NCBI GenBank assembly: GCA_040500365.1
Contig: CP148031.1
Location: 806,001 to 870,000, forward strand
Direction of reading: 5' to 3'
DNA from: Dehalobacter alkaniphilus
GTDB taxonomy: Bacteria; Bacillota; Desulfitobacteriia; Desulfitobacteriales; Syntrophobotulaceae
Length of the DNA: 64,000 nucleotides
Notes under the pieces: generated by a model
What the model was told of the DNA's origin: nothing
What the model saw: only the letters and a program-made list of their open reading frames with translations
The model's database searches: none
Position numbers and translations under genes: made by a program
Part shown: piece after piece, positions 1-8,142 of the stretch
Position numbering within the stretch: the stretch's first letter is position 1
Layout of the letters: every line of letters begins with the position of its first letter

Positions 1-2
1 CG

Positions 3-47
3 GAAATTACTGAATTGAAGAACAGTATAGCTGCTATGAATATATAA
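3..47 (+). CDS. C-terminal tail of a protein cut by the window edge
   Basis: An open frame enters from the left edge and ends at TAA 45-47, encoding EITELKNSIAAMNI. The heptad-like spacing of hydrophobic residues would suit a coiled-coil tail. It ends 60 bases before the cytidylyltransferase gene on the same strand, so it is probably the preceding gene of the sugar cluster. Too short to identify, and it could be chance. Confidence 0.35.
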   Translation, partial: EITELKNSIAAMNI

Positions 48-107
48 ATTAATGACCAAAATGCTGATGAACAAATGAACGAATGAACAGTAACAGGAGG
101 GGTAAGC

Positions 108-881
108 ATGAAAGTAGTGATTCTGGCAGGAGGATTTGGGACGAGGATTAGTGAAGAAAGTCATTTGAAGCCGAAACCAATGATCGAAATAGGTGATGCA
201 CCGATCCTTTGGCATATCATGAAGTCCTATTCCTACTATGGTTATGACGAATTTATTATATGCTGTGGTTACAAGGGATACAAAATTAAGGAGTATTTTG
301 CCGATTATTATCTGCATCGGTCCGATATTACTTTTGATTTTAAAAATAACAATGAGATGATCGTCAACAGCAATGTGGCAGAACCCTGGAAAGTGACACT
401 TGTGGATACAGGCTTAAAAACCGAGACGGGCGGACGGCTTCAACGTGTACAAAAGTATGTCGGAGAGGAAACTTTTATGCTGACTTACGGTGACGGTGTT
501 TCTGATATCAATATCAGCGAGCTTGTGGACTTTCACAAAGCATCCCGTAAAATTGCCACAATGACTGCTATACAGCCCGGCGGACGATTTGGTGTTCTGG
601 AAATTGATGATAGTCAGGCTATTACCAATTTTGCAGAGAAGAACAAGGAAGACGGCGGCTGGATTAATGCAGGATATATGGTGATGGAGCCGCAAATCTT
701 TGACTACCTGGAAGGGGACAGTAGCGTTTTGGAACGGGACCCTCTCGAAAATCTTGCTCGGGACAATGAGCTCATGGCCTATAAATATCAAGGTTTCTGG
801 CAGTGTATGGATACGCTGCGTGATAAGATTCATCTGGACATGCTGGTTGAGAAAGGAACTGCGCCTTGGATTAAGTGGTAA
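108..881 (+). CDS. rfbF: Glucose-1-phosphate cytidylyltransferase
   Basis: Makes CDP-glucose from CTP and glucose 1-phosphate, the entry step to CDP-deoxysugars. The 257 residues match the family length. The nucleotidyltransferase signature GGFGTR (8-13) followed by KPKPM (21-25) and the metal-binding YGDG (127-130) are all visible. ATG 108 follows a strong Shine-Dalgarno (CAGGAGGGG, about 95-102). The next gene starts 51 bases later on the same strand, and rfbG follows two genes on, which supports the CDP-sugar assignment over the related dTDP or UDP enzymes. Cytoplasmic. Confidence 0.93.
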   Translation: MKVVILAGGFGTRISEESHLKPKPMIEIGDAPILWHIMKSYSYYGYDEFIICCGYKGYKIKEYFADYYLHRSDITFDFKNNNEMIVNSNVAEPWKVTLVDTGLKTETGGRLQRVQKYVGEETFMLTYGDGVSDINISELVDFHKASRKIATMTAIQPGGRFGVLEIDDSQAITNFAEKNKEDGGWINAGYMVMEPQIFDYLEGDSSVLERDPLENLARDNELMAYKYQGFWQCMDTLRDKIHLDMLVEKGTAPWIKW

Positions 882-932
882 CAATGCTGGCGTTAGGTAT
901 ATCAGGTATAAAGATTTGAGGAGACGTTAAAT

Positions 933-1976
933 ATGGAAAAGAAAACGCTTTTAGTGACTGGAAATCTGGGCTATATCGGTTCTACACTGGTACCTATCCT
1001 GACGGATGCCGGCTATGACGTGATCGGTTATGACATAGGTTATTATGATGACTGTTATTTGGTCCCTGCACCCCAGAAGCTTGTGAAGCAAATTAAAAAG
1101 GATATACGCGAAGTAACCGAAGAAGATCTGAAAGGTGTCGACTGCATATTGCATCTGGCGGGACTTTCCAACGATCCGTTGGGAGATCTCAGCCCCGATC
1201 TCACGGAGGAGATCAATTTCAAAGCGACGATCCGCTTAGCGGAATGTGCCAAGAAGGCAGGAGTAGGACGTTTTATCTATACCTCATCTCAGAGCATTTA
1301 CGGGATCTCATCTTCTTCAAAAGAGGTGGATGAAGAAGGAGAGAAAAACCCGATCACAGCCTATGCCAAAACAAAATGGCAAAGCGAATGCGAACTGAGA
1401 AAAATGTGTTCAGATGATTTTGTGATTGTTTATCTTCGTCCAGCCACTGCCTATGGGGCAAGTCCGAACCTGCGGATTGATATTGTTTTTAACCAGTTTG
1501 TAGCTTTTGCGTTTACGAATAAACTTATCCAGATTATGAGCGACGGCACACCCTGGCGCCCGATGACTCATATCCGCGATATCACGGCTGCTTTTATAGC
1601 CTGCGTGGAAGCACCCTCGGAACTTATTAAAAATGAGGCTTTCAATGTCGGTACTGCCAACAATAATTTTACCGTAAGCCAGTTGGCTAAAGCGGCTCAG
1701 GGATGCGTACCGGGAACGGAGCTGATCTTCACGGGAGAACATACCGACCCCCGCAGCTATCGTGTTTCGTCAGATAAGATCCTTACAGTGCTGAAGGATT
1801 ATTACAAACCTGAGTGGGATATTACGAAAGGCGCTGAAGAACTGATAAGGTTCTACGAGCTAGTCGGCTTTGATAAAGAGACTTTCACAGGCTATAAGTG
1901 TACTCGTCTGAAGTGCCTGAAAAAGCGTATCGCGGACGGGATGGTCGACGATGATCTCCGTATTAATAAATGTTAA
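933..1976 (+). CDS. NAD-dependent sugar-nucleotide epimerase/dehydratase
   Basis: Extended short-chain dehydrogenase (347 residues). The NAD-binding glycine motif TGNLGYIGS lies at 9-17, and the catalytic YxxxK pair is YAKTK at 144-148, preceded by TSSQSIYG (118-124). The gene sits between rfbF and rfbG, so the likely substrate is a CDP-linked keto-sugar that it epimerises or reduces. The exact reaction cannot be read from the sequence. ATG 933 follows GAGGAG with usual spacing. Confidence 0.8.
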   Translation: MEKKTLLVTGNLGYIGSTLVPILTDAGYDVIGYDIGYYDDCYLVPAPQKLVKQIKKDIREVTEEDLKGVDCILHLAGLSNDPLGDLSPDLTEEINFKATIRLAECAKKAGVGRFIYTSSQSIYGISSSSKEVDEEGEKNPITAYAKTKWQSECELRKMCSDDFVIVYLRPATAYGASPNLRIDIVFNQFVAFAFTNKLIQIMSDGTPWRPMTHIRDITAAFIACVEAPSELIKNEAFNVGTANNNFTVSQLAKAAQGCVPGTELIFTGEHTDPRSYRVSSDKILTVLKDYYKPEWDITKGAEELIRFYELVGFDKETFTGYKCTRLKCLKKRIADGMVDDDLRINKC

Positions 1977-2034
1977 ATAAGTCTGATACCTTGTCAAAAC
2001 CTAAAACATGGAACGTAAGGGTGGACAGTGGCAT

Positions 2035-3120
2035 ATGGATAAAAAAGCGAGTCTGACCAATAAAAGATTTTACCTGGGAAGGCGGGTGTTCTTAACCGGT
2101 CATACAGGCTTCAAGGGTGCCTGGCTTACTGCAATCCTGTATGCGCTGGGCGCAGAGACCAGAGGATATGCGCTTGCTCCCGAGGATGAATGCCTGTTTG
2201 AGAAAATCAAGGGCGGCAAAATGACAGACAGTGTGACGGGTGACATAAGGAACGCTGAGCACCTGAAGGAGGCACTTTGTTTTTTCAGGCCGGAAATTGT
2301 GATCCACCTCGCAGCCCAAGCCATTGTCCAGGACTGTTATGACGATCCGCGCAATGCCTATGAAACCAATGTTATGGGCACAGTGAACTTGTTTGAGGCT
2401 ATCCGCGCCTGCGACAGTGTTAAAAGCGTTGTTGTCATTACGACCGACAAAGTGTATGAGAACAAAGGCGACGGTGCTGTGTACGCGGAGACCGATCCAC
2501 TCGGCGGGGTTGACCCTTATTCCAGTAGCAAAACATGTATGGAGTATATTGCTGAGACGTACAAGCGATCCTATCTTCAGACCGGGGAGAGGATGGTGGG
2601 TGTTGCCACTGTTCGGGCCAGCAACGTGCTGGCCGGCGGTGACCACGTGCAGTCACGGCTGATCCCGTCCATATTAAGATCGATTGCGGCGCGAAAACCT
2701 GTCGAGCTTCGCAATCCTCGCCAGACGCGGCCCTGGCAGTCCATGCTAGACGCGCTGAACGGATACTTGTCTGTCGGACGCCTGCTGTATTCTAATCCCG
2801 GGGACTATTCAAGCCAATGGAACATCGGTCCCACCAAGGATGGAATCAGAGAGGTCCTGTGGGTCGTACGCAAAATGCAAGGCTTTTATGAAGGACCCGC
2901 AGAATATTTTATCGGTGAAGCCGCTTCGCAGGTGATAGAGTCAAAGACGCTGGGTCTGGACATAACGAAATCACTGGCAAAGCTTGATTGGGAACCTGAG
3001 CTCAGCTGTGACGATATGCTCCGTGAAATTGTGGGATTTTTCAAAGGTCAGCTTTCCGGCAGAGAAGAACGTGAACTCTGCCTTGAACAGATCCATCGAT
3101 TTTATCATATCTACTTCTAA
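2035..3120 (+). CDS. rfbG: CDP-glucose 4,6-dehydratase
   Basis: Converts CDP-glucose to CDP-4-keto-6-deoxyglucose using bound NAD. From ATG 2035 the protein is 361 residues, as in RfbG enzymes. It has GHTGFKG (22-28), the phrase TTDKVYENK (136-144) typical of this subfamily, and the catalytic YSSSK (162-166). An in-frame ATG at 2008 would add nine residues, but the purine-rich AAGGGTGG at 2017-2024 is placed correctly for 2035. It is followed by the transketolase pair. No 3-dehydrase (RfbH) is seen, so the usual 3,6-dideoxy route is not complete in this window. Confidence 0.92.
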   Translation: MDKKASLTNKRFYLGRRVFLTGHTGFKGAWLTAILYALGAETRGYALAPEDECLFEKIKGGKMTDSVTGDIRNAEHLKEALCFFRPEIVIHLAAQAIVQDCYDDPRNAYETNVMGTVNLFEAIRACDSVKSVVVITTDKVYENKGDGAVYAETDPLGGVDPYSSSKTCMEYIAETYKRSYLQTGERMVGVATVRASNVLAGGDHVQSRLIPSILRSIAARKPVELRNPRQTRPWQSMLDALNGYLSVGRLLYSNPGDYSSQWNIGPTKDGIREVLWVVRKMQGFYEGPAEYFIGEAASQVIESKTLGLDITKSLAKLDWEPELSCDDMLREIVGFFKGQLSGREERELCLEQIHRFYHIYF

Positions 3121-3154
3121 TGACTGGCTGAACACTGGAAAGAAGGTTAATTCA

Positions 3155-3985
3155 ATGAGTTTTACTAGAATTGAAACTGACGATGTTGCTGAATTTGCCC
3201 GGCAGGTCCGTATGGACGTTGCCAGGATAACAAACCGTACCAGGGATTCTCATATTGGCGGAGGCTATTCGTCTATTGATATTATGTCTGTCTTATACAA
3301 ACGTATCCTGAATCTCACCAAAGACAATCTGGACGATCCGGGACGAAACGTCTTTATCCTCAGCAAGGGTCATATTGCGGCGTCTTACTATACCGTGCTG
3401 GCTCATATGGGGATCATTCCGATGGAGGATCTGGAAAAACACACGCAAAATGGGGAAAACTATGCCGGCCACACCCGCCGTTATGTTACGCCCGGTGTCG
3501 AGATGTCAGCCGGTTCGCTCGGGCACGGACCAAGTGTCGGTGCCGGAATGGCTTACGCCAAAAGGCTGCAGGGGCTGCCGGGCAATGTCTATGTCCTGAT
3601 GGGTGATGGGGAGTGCAACGAGGGTTCCGTTTGGGAAACTGCTATGTTTGCAGCGAAATTCCATCTCTCGAATCTGGTACTCATTATAGACAGAAATCGC
3701 CTTCAGTCCTATGGAAGCGACGTTGAAGTCATGGATATGGGTGACATCAAAGCCAAATTTGCCTTTTTTGAATGCAATGCGCTTGAGATAAACGGCCACG
3801 ACTACGATCAGATTTACCGGGCATTGATGACCGCCTGCGGACGCAACCAGTCCAAGCCCACTGTTATCATTGCGAATACCGTGAAGGGGAAAGGTGTGTC
3901 TTTTATGGAAAACCGTCTCGAATGGCACTTTAAATCCCCGAGTGACGAACAGCTTGTGATTGCGTTGAAGGAGTTGAGCAGATGA
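3155..3985 (+). CDS. Transketolase-like protein, N-terminal (ThDP-binding) half
   Basis: The 276-residue protein covers the ThDP pyrophosphate-binding half of transketolase. The motif GDGECNEG is at 150-157, SLGHG at 121-125, and KGH (71-73) is of the substrate/cofactor region. The frame is open back into rfbG, but AGAAGG (3141-3146) places the start at ATG 3155. The stop overlaps the start of the C-terminal half by four bases, indicating coupled translation and a two-chain enzyme. In archaea and some clostridia such split enzymes serve pentose metabolism. Placed after rfbG it may instead transfer a two-carbon unit to a nucleotide keto-sugar (inference). Confidence 0.88.
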   Translation: MSFTRIETDDVAEFARQVRMDVARITNRTRDSHIGGGYSSIDIMSVLYKRILNLTKDNLDDPGRNVFILSKGHIAASYYTVLAHMGIIPMEDLEKHTQNGENYAGHTRRYVTPGVEMSAGSLGHGPSVGAGMAYAKRLQGLPGNVYVLMGDGECNEGSVWETAMFAAKFHLSNLVLIIDRNRLQSYGSDVEVMDMGDIKAKFAFFECNALEINGHDYDQIYRALMTACGRNQSKPTVIIANTVKGKGVSFMENRLEWHFKSPSDEQLVIALKELSR

Positions 3986-4911
3986 GAATCACCTATATCA
4001 ACACCCTGACCAAGATGGCTCGAGAAAATCCTAAAATCGTCTGTGTGATTGGCGACACGGGTTTTTCCGTGTTTGAAGATTTTGAGAAGGAGTTTCGGGA
4101 CCGCTTTGTTAACGTTGGTATTGCAGAACAAAATTTTGTCGGATTTGGTGCCGGGCTCGCGGCCATGGGGCTAAAACCCTATATCTACAATGTTGCATCG
4201 TTTATGACCCTGCGGGCAATGGAACAGATTGTGCTGGACGTATGTTTTCAGGAGAATCCCGTTGTCATGGTAGGTGTCGGCGGAGGTTTGGCGTACGGGA
4301 ACGCGGGGCCGACCCATCATGCGCCCTTTGACATCGCGATGCTGCGGGTGCTGCCCAATATGAATATTATCTGCCCTGCTGATCCGGTGGAGATGCGGGC
4401 AGCCATGCTTGCTTCCGAGCACTTTGACAAGCCTCTTTATATCCGGATAGGACGCAGTGTAGATCCCATTGTGCACAACAAGGAAATCGATTTCCGGATC
4501 GGTAAGGCACTAAAAATGAGGGACGGCGGCGACGCGGTACTGTTTGCCACGGGAACGATGGTCAAGGATGCCGTCAAGGCCTGTGAGCTGCTCGAACATA
4601 AAGGAATATCCATGGCGCTCTACAGTATGCATACCATAAAACCTCTTGACGAAGAGCTCATATTAAATTGCGTCGGGAAATACAAGGCGATGTTTACGCT
4701 TGAGGAACACAGTATGATCGGCGGATTGGGCAGTGCGGTATCCGAAGTGCTGGCGCGGCATATGGGCAGCTTCAGCGTGAAATTAAGGCCTTTTGGTTTT
4801 CCCGATGATTTTGCTCCGGTGACCGGATCAAGGGAATATCTGAATGAACTGTACGGGATTTCCCCTGTAGGTGTTGCTGCCGGCATCGAAGAAACACTAA
4901 GTCAAAGATAG
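3982..4911 (+). CDS. Transketolase-like protein, C-terminal half
   Basis: The partner of the preceding gene (309 residues), holding the pyrimidine-binding and C-terminal domains of transketolase. VGIAEQNFVGFGAGLA (45-60) contains the conserved Glu49 that activates ThDP, and GPTHH lies near 110. Starts are coupled (ATG 3982 inside the upstream stop region). Together the two chains make a complete enzyme of about 585 residues. This is somewhat shorter than one-chain transketolases, as is usual for split forms. The gene neighbourhood argues for a sugar-modification role rather than central metabolism. Confidence 0.88.
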   Translation: MRITYINTLTKMARENPKIVCVIGDTGFSVFEDFEKEFRDRFVNVGIAEQNFVGFGAGLAAMGLKPYIYNVASFMTLRAMEQIVLDVCFQENPVVMVGVGGGLAYGNAGPTHHAPFDIAMLRVLPNMNIICPADPVEMRAAMLASEHFDKPLYIRIGRSVDPIVHNKEIDFRIGKALKMRDGGDAVLFATGTMVKDAVKACELLEHKGISMALYSMHTIKPLDEELILNCVGKYKAMFTLEEHSMIGGLGSAVSEVLARHMGSFSVKLRPFGFPDDFAPVTGSREYLNELYGISPVGVAAGIEETLSQR

Positions 4912-4933
4912 AACAAACGTTAAGGTGAGGACA

Positions 4934-6127
4934 ATGAAATCAGTTCAGGAACTTTTTTACGAATTTGACCAAAAGCAAAAAAACATTGAGATTTCTATTA
5001 AAAAAATGAAATCCGATCTTGGACGGTTTACGAACGGTATTGTCCTCTACGGTGCAGGCAGTGCCGGGATTGCCTTCTTGTATGTTTTACGGGATATCGG
5101 AATTGAGCCAAAGTATTTTGCCGACGGGAGCGATGCCAAATGGGGCAGTTTTGTTGAAGGGCTTGAAGTTATCGCGCCGCAGGATATTATTCGCAGGGCA
5201 GGAGATAACACGCTGGTTATCGTTACCATCAATACGGACGGAAAAAGGTACTGCAAAAGCTTTGATGAAGCCTTGCGTACCGGCGGGCACACGGGAGTAC
5301 ATCAAAAACTGCGGGAATTCGGGTGCCGTCACTTGATAGACTATACGTTTTTCAGAAGATGCCACGCGTTGTTTGATGGAGATAGGTATAACCTGCCTTC
5401 GTGCTCGGATGTCTACCAGATGAGCAGTCACAGGGGCGATATCGAGAAAGTCTATCAGATGCTTGCGGACGACCTCTCCCGGGAAGTATTCCTGAAGATC
5501 CTTGAATTCAGAATGCTGGATGATTCACTTGCCATTCCGACGATGACCCAGGAAAAGCAGTATTTTGAAGATGACTTTTTAAAAAAGCGCCCGGATGAGG
5601 TTTTTGTGGACTGCGGGGCTTTCAACGGGATTAGTCTGCAGACGTTCCTCGGAGAGAACGATAATACGTTTCAAGGCTACTACGGCTTCGAACCGGACGG
5701 GAGCAACTTTAAACGGCTGGAAGATTATGTGGCCGGAATGCCGGAGGATATCCGAAAAAAAATCAATCTTATTAAAGCCGGTGTTTACAGTCATGACAGG
5801 GGTGTAAACCTCTATTCGCTGAATGGCCCCGGCAGTTTTGTAGCGGATATCGGAAAGGAACGCATCAGGACGGTTACGATTGATGAAACTCTTGGCGGGG
5901 TCCAGGCGACCTATATCAAAATGAACATCGAGGGTTCGGAGATTGAAGCCCTGAAAGGTGCAGAACAGACGATATGCAGGTACAAGCCCCGCCTCGCAGT
6001 GGCCGGCTATCACAAAACATGGGACTTTTGGGAGATCCCTTTAATCATAAAACAGTATAGGGACGATTATACACTATATCTGCGGTCTTATATGAATCAT
6101 ATTTCGTTTGTGTATTATGCTAACTAA
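4934..6127 (+). CDS. FkbM-type methyltransferase with N-terminal Rossmann-like domain
   Basis: A 397-residue, two-part protein. The N-terminal part has a dinucleotide-binding-like glycine motif LYGAGSAGIAF (38-48). The C-terminal part is an FkbM methyltransferase, with VFVDCGAF near 222-229 as the SAM-binding motif and ending in a conserved block around WEIPLIIK and LYLRSYMN. FkbM enzymes O-methylate sugars and other acceptors. The same two-domain design with the same C-terminal block recurs at 11287. ATG 4934 is preferred because the upstream GTG at 4925 lies within the Shine-Dalgarno AAGGTGAGG. Confidence 0.8.
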   Translation: MKSVQELFYEFDQKQKNIEISIKKMKSDLGRFTNGIVLYGAGSAGIAFLYVLRDIGIEPKYFADGSDAKWGSFVEGLEVIAPQDIIRRAGDNTLVIVTINTDGKRYCKSFDEALRTGGHTGVHQKLREFGCRHLIDYTFFRRCHALFDGDRYNLPSCSDVYQMSSHRGDIEKVYQMLADDLSREVFLKILEFRMLDDSLAIPTMTQEKQYFEDDFLKKRPDEVFVDCGAFNGISLQTFLGENDNTFQGYYGFEPDGSNFKRLEDYVAGMPEDIRKKINLIKAGVYSHDRGVNLYSLNGPGSFVADIGKERIRTVTIDETLGGVQATYIKMNIEGSEIEALKGAEQTICRYKPRLAVAGYHKTWDFWEIPLIIKQYRDDYTLYLRSYMNHISFVYYAN

Positions 6128-6152
6128 TAAAGTTCAATGGAGGAAGTGTCAA

Positions 6153-7103
6153 ATGCGACTAAGGGAAGTACAAAATGCATATAAAAAGGCTGAGATTACC
6201 CGATTCGAAGCTAATAAATTGATAATGCCAGTATTGGACGTTCTATATGACCTTTCAGATTTAATAAAGGAATCGTGTATTTCCAAGATAGAGCTTGATG
6301 GAACAAATATTGTCTTTACAATCGAATATGAAAAAGAACAAATCAAACTCTGTGCAGAACAAGGCGCCTGCATTTCGGTTGTGTCCAATATTCTTGCGAC
6401 AAATACTGTTGAAGCGGAATTGGAAGATAATCTGTACGAACTTATCCCAGAAAATGCTGTAGTATTTGACATTGGAGCAAATATCGGATGGTATTCCGTT
6501 TGTATAGCCAAACACCATCCAGATGTTCAGGTATTCTCATTTGAACCGATCTTTTACACGTTTTTATATTTAAAAAAGAATTTGCAGCTGAACAGTTTAA
6601 GCACAGAAAGAATCTATAACATTGGATTGTCCGATGAAAATAAACAGGCCATTTTTTATTTTAATAATAAATGTACAGAAACCAGCTCCATGAGAGACCT
6701 GAAATATATCAATGATGAATCTCAACAAATAGAATGCAAAATCCGTCGGTTAGACGATTTTTGTACTGAACAAAAAATTGATCATGTTGACTTCATAAAA
6801 TGTGATGTGGAAGGTGCTGAGTTTTTTGTTTTCCGTGGCGGTTTGGGAACGATTAAAAAAAGCAGACCAGTCATATTTACCGAAATGTTGCGGAAATGGT
6901 CCTCGGCATTTGATTACCACCCAAACGATATTATTTTACTTCTCGCAAGTTTGGATTATGTCTGTATTGCGTTAAACAGAAATGGAAAGAAACGCATCTT
7001 GATGGAGGTTAATGAAGATACTGAAGAAATGAATTATTTGTTTATACCGCAGGAGAAACTGGCTGAAACAGTGTCGAAATTGAAGGGTTTTACTAATGGA
7101 TAA
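6153..7103 (+). CDS. FkbM-family methyltransferase
   Basis: The 316-residue protein has the SAM-binding motif VVFDIGANIGWYS near 102-114, FSFEP after it, and DFIKCDVEGAEF near 212-223, all typical of FkbM methyltransferases. It lacks the Rossmann-like N-terminal domain of the two relatives at 4934 and 11287 and has only a short helical N-terminus. TGGAGGA (6139-6145) fixes ATG 6153. The gene is visibly richer in A and T than the genes before it, and shares that bias with the next gene. Probably O-methylates a sugar of the local glycan. Confidence 0.8.
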   Translation: MRLREVQNAYKKAEITRFEANKLIMPVLDVLYDLSDLIKESCISKIELDGTNIVFTIEYEKEQIKLCAEQGACISVVSNILATNTVEAELEDNLYELIPENAVVFDIGANIGWYSVCIAKHHPDVQVFSFEPIFYTFLYLKKNLQLNSLSTERIYNIGLSDENKQAIFYFNNKCTETSSMRDLKYINDESQQIECKIRRLDDFCTEQKIDHVDFIKCDVEGAEFFVFRGGLGTIKKSRPVIFTEMLRKWSSAFDYHPNDIILLLASLDYVCIALNRNGKKRILMEVNEDTEEMNYLFIPQEKLAETVSKLKGFTNG

Positions 7104-8097
7104 TCAGCTAAAGAAGTATACGAACACTATAATTAATGATTGCCTTAAGGACGGAGATGTATTTCTTGTTACCGGGGCGGATGGATTCATTGGTCGGAAT
7201 ATCGTAAAATTTCTTAAGAAATTTTTCATTGCGAATGGATTTACATCTTCAAAGATAACTGCGGTTGTGCATAATTTGGATAAAGCTCGTCAGACCCTTG
7301 GAGAATCCAAATATTTAGAATTGATCTTTCAAGATATTACTAAAGAATTTTCATTAGAAAACAAAGCGGATTATATCATCCACGCTGCCGGAATATGTGA
7401 CACAAAAAGGTGTCAAGAAGACCCGATGCAGGTAATGGAGGTCAATGTTAACGGCACAAAAAATTTACTTGAATTTGCAGTTCGAACTAATGCCAAAGGG
7501 GTGTTGTTGATTAGCAGCGCAAGTGTATATGGAAAAAGCTCAAATGCAGTATTGTCTGAGAGTGATATTGGGTTTATAGATTATGGAAATATTAATAATG
7601 TGTATGCGATTAGTAAACTGAATACTGAATTTTTCGGTGCGTTATATCTCAAAGAATATCAATTGCCGATAAAAATTGTTCGTCCGTTTCATTTATATGG
7701 ATCAGAAATGCATCAGGACAATACTGTCGCTGAATTTATATCCTGTGCAAATAATAATCGTGACATCATCATTCATTCGAACGGGCAGCAATTAAGAAAT
7801 TTTACCTACATCTATGACGCAGTAGAAGCTATGGTTCATGTAATGTTTCATGGAGAAATTGGACAGGTCTATAATATAGGCAGTAAGAGTTCAACAATTT
7901 CGATATTAGATCTCGCTAAAAAAATTCAGCATGCCGCAAAGGGAAAGACATTTGACATTATTGTGGAATCGTCTGGATTAACTGTTCCAAGCAATTATTT
8001 GGATATGGTTCCGTCGACCTTGAAAATTGAACAATTGGGATGGAGCCAACGAGTCGATTTGGATGAAGGTATCTCGTTGTTCTTCTCATCAAATTGA
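7096..8097 (+). CDS. NAD-dependent epimerase/dehydratase (sugar-nucleotide reductase-like)
   Basis: Extended short-chain dehydrogenase of 333 residues. It has the glycine motif TGADGFIG (26-33), SSASVYG before the active site, and YAISK near 169-173 as the catalytic Tyr/Lys. It overlaps the previous gene by eight bases, so the two are translationally coupled, and both are AT-rich. Because an acetolactate-synthase-like gene follows, it could be the reductase that acts on the branched keto product, as YerF does after YerE in yersiniose synthesis. That analogy is inference; substrate unknown. Confidence 0.78.
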   Translation: MDNQLKKYTNTIINDCLKDGDVFLVTGADGFIGRNIVKFLKKFFIANGFTSSKITAVVHNLDKARQTLGESKYLELIFQDITKEFSLENKADYIIHAAGICDTKRCQEDPMQVMEVNVNGTKNLLEFAVRTNAKGVLLISSASVYGKSSNAVLSESDIGFIDYGNINNVYAISKLNTEFFGALYLKEYQLPIKIVRPFHLYGSEMHQDNTVAEFISCANNNRDIIIHSNGQQLRNFTYIYDAVEAMVHVMFHGEIGQVYNIGSKSSTISILDLAKKIQHAAKGKTFDIIVESSGLTVPSNYLDMVPSTLKIEQLGWSQRVDLDEGISLFFSSN

Positions 8098-8142
8098 CAG
8101 TTCACGATTGTATAAACTCAATCATAGCTGGAGGACAAGGCC

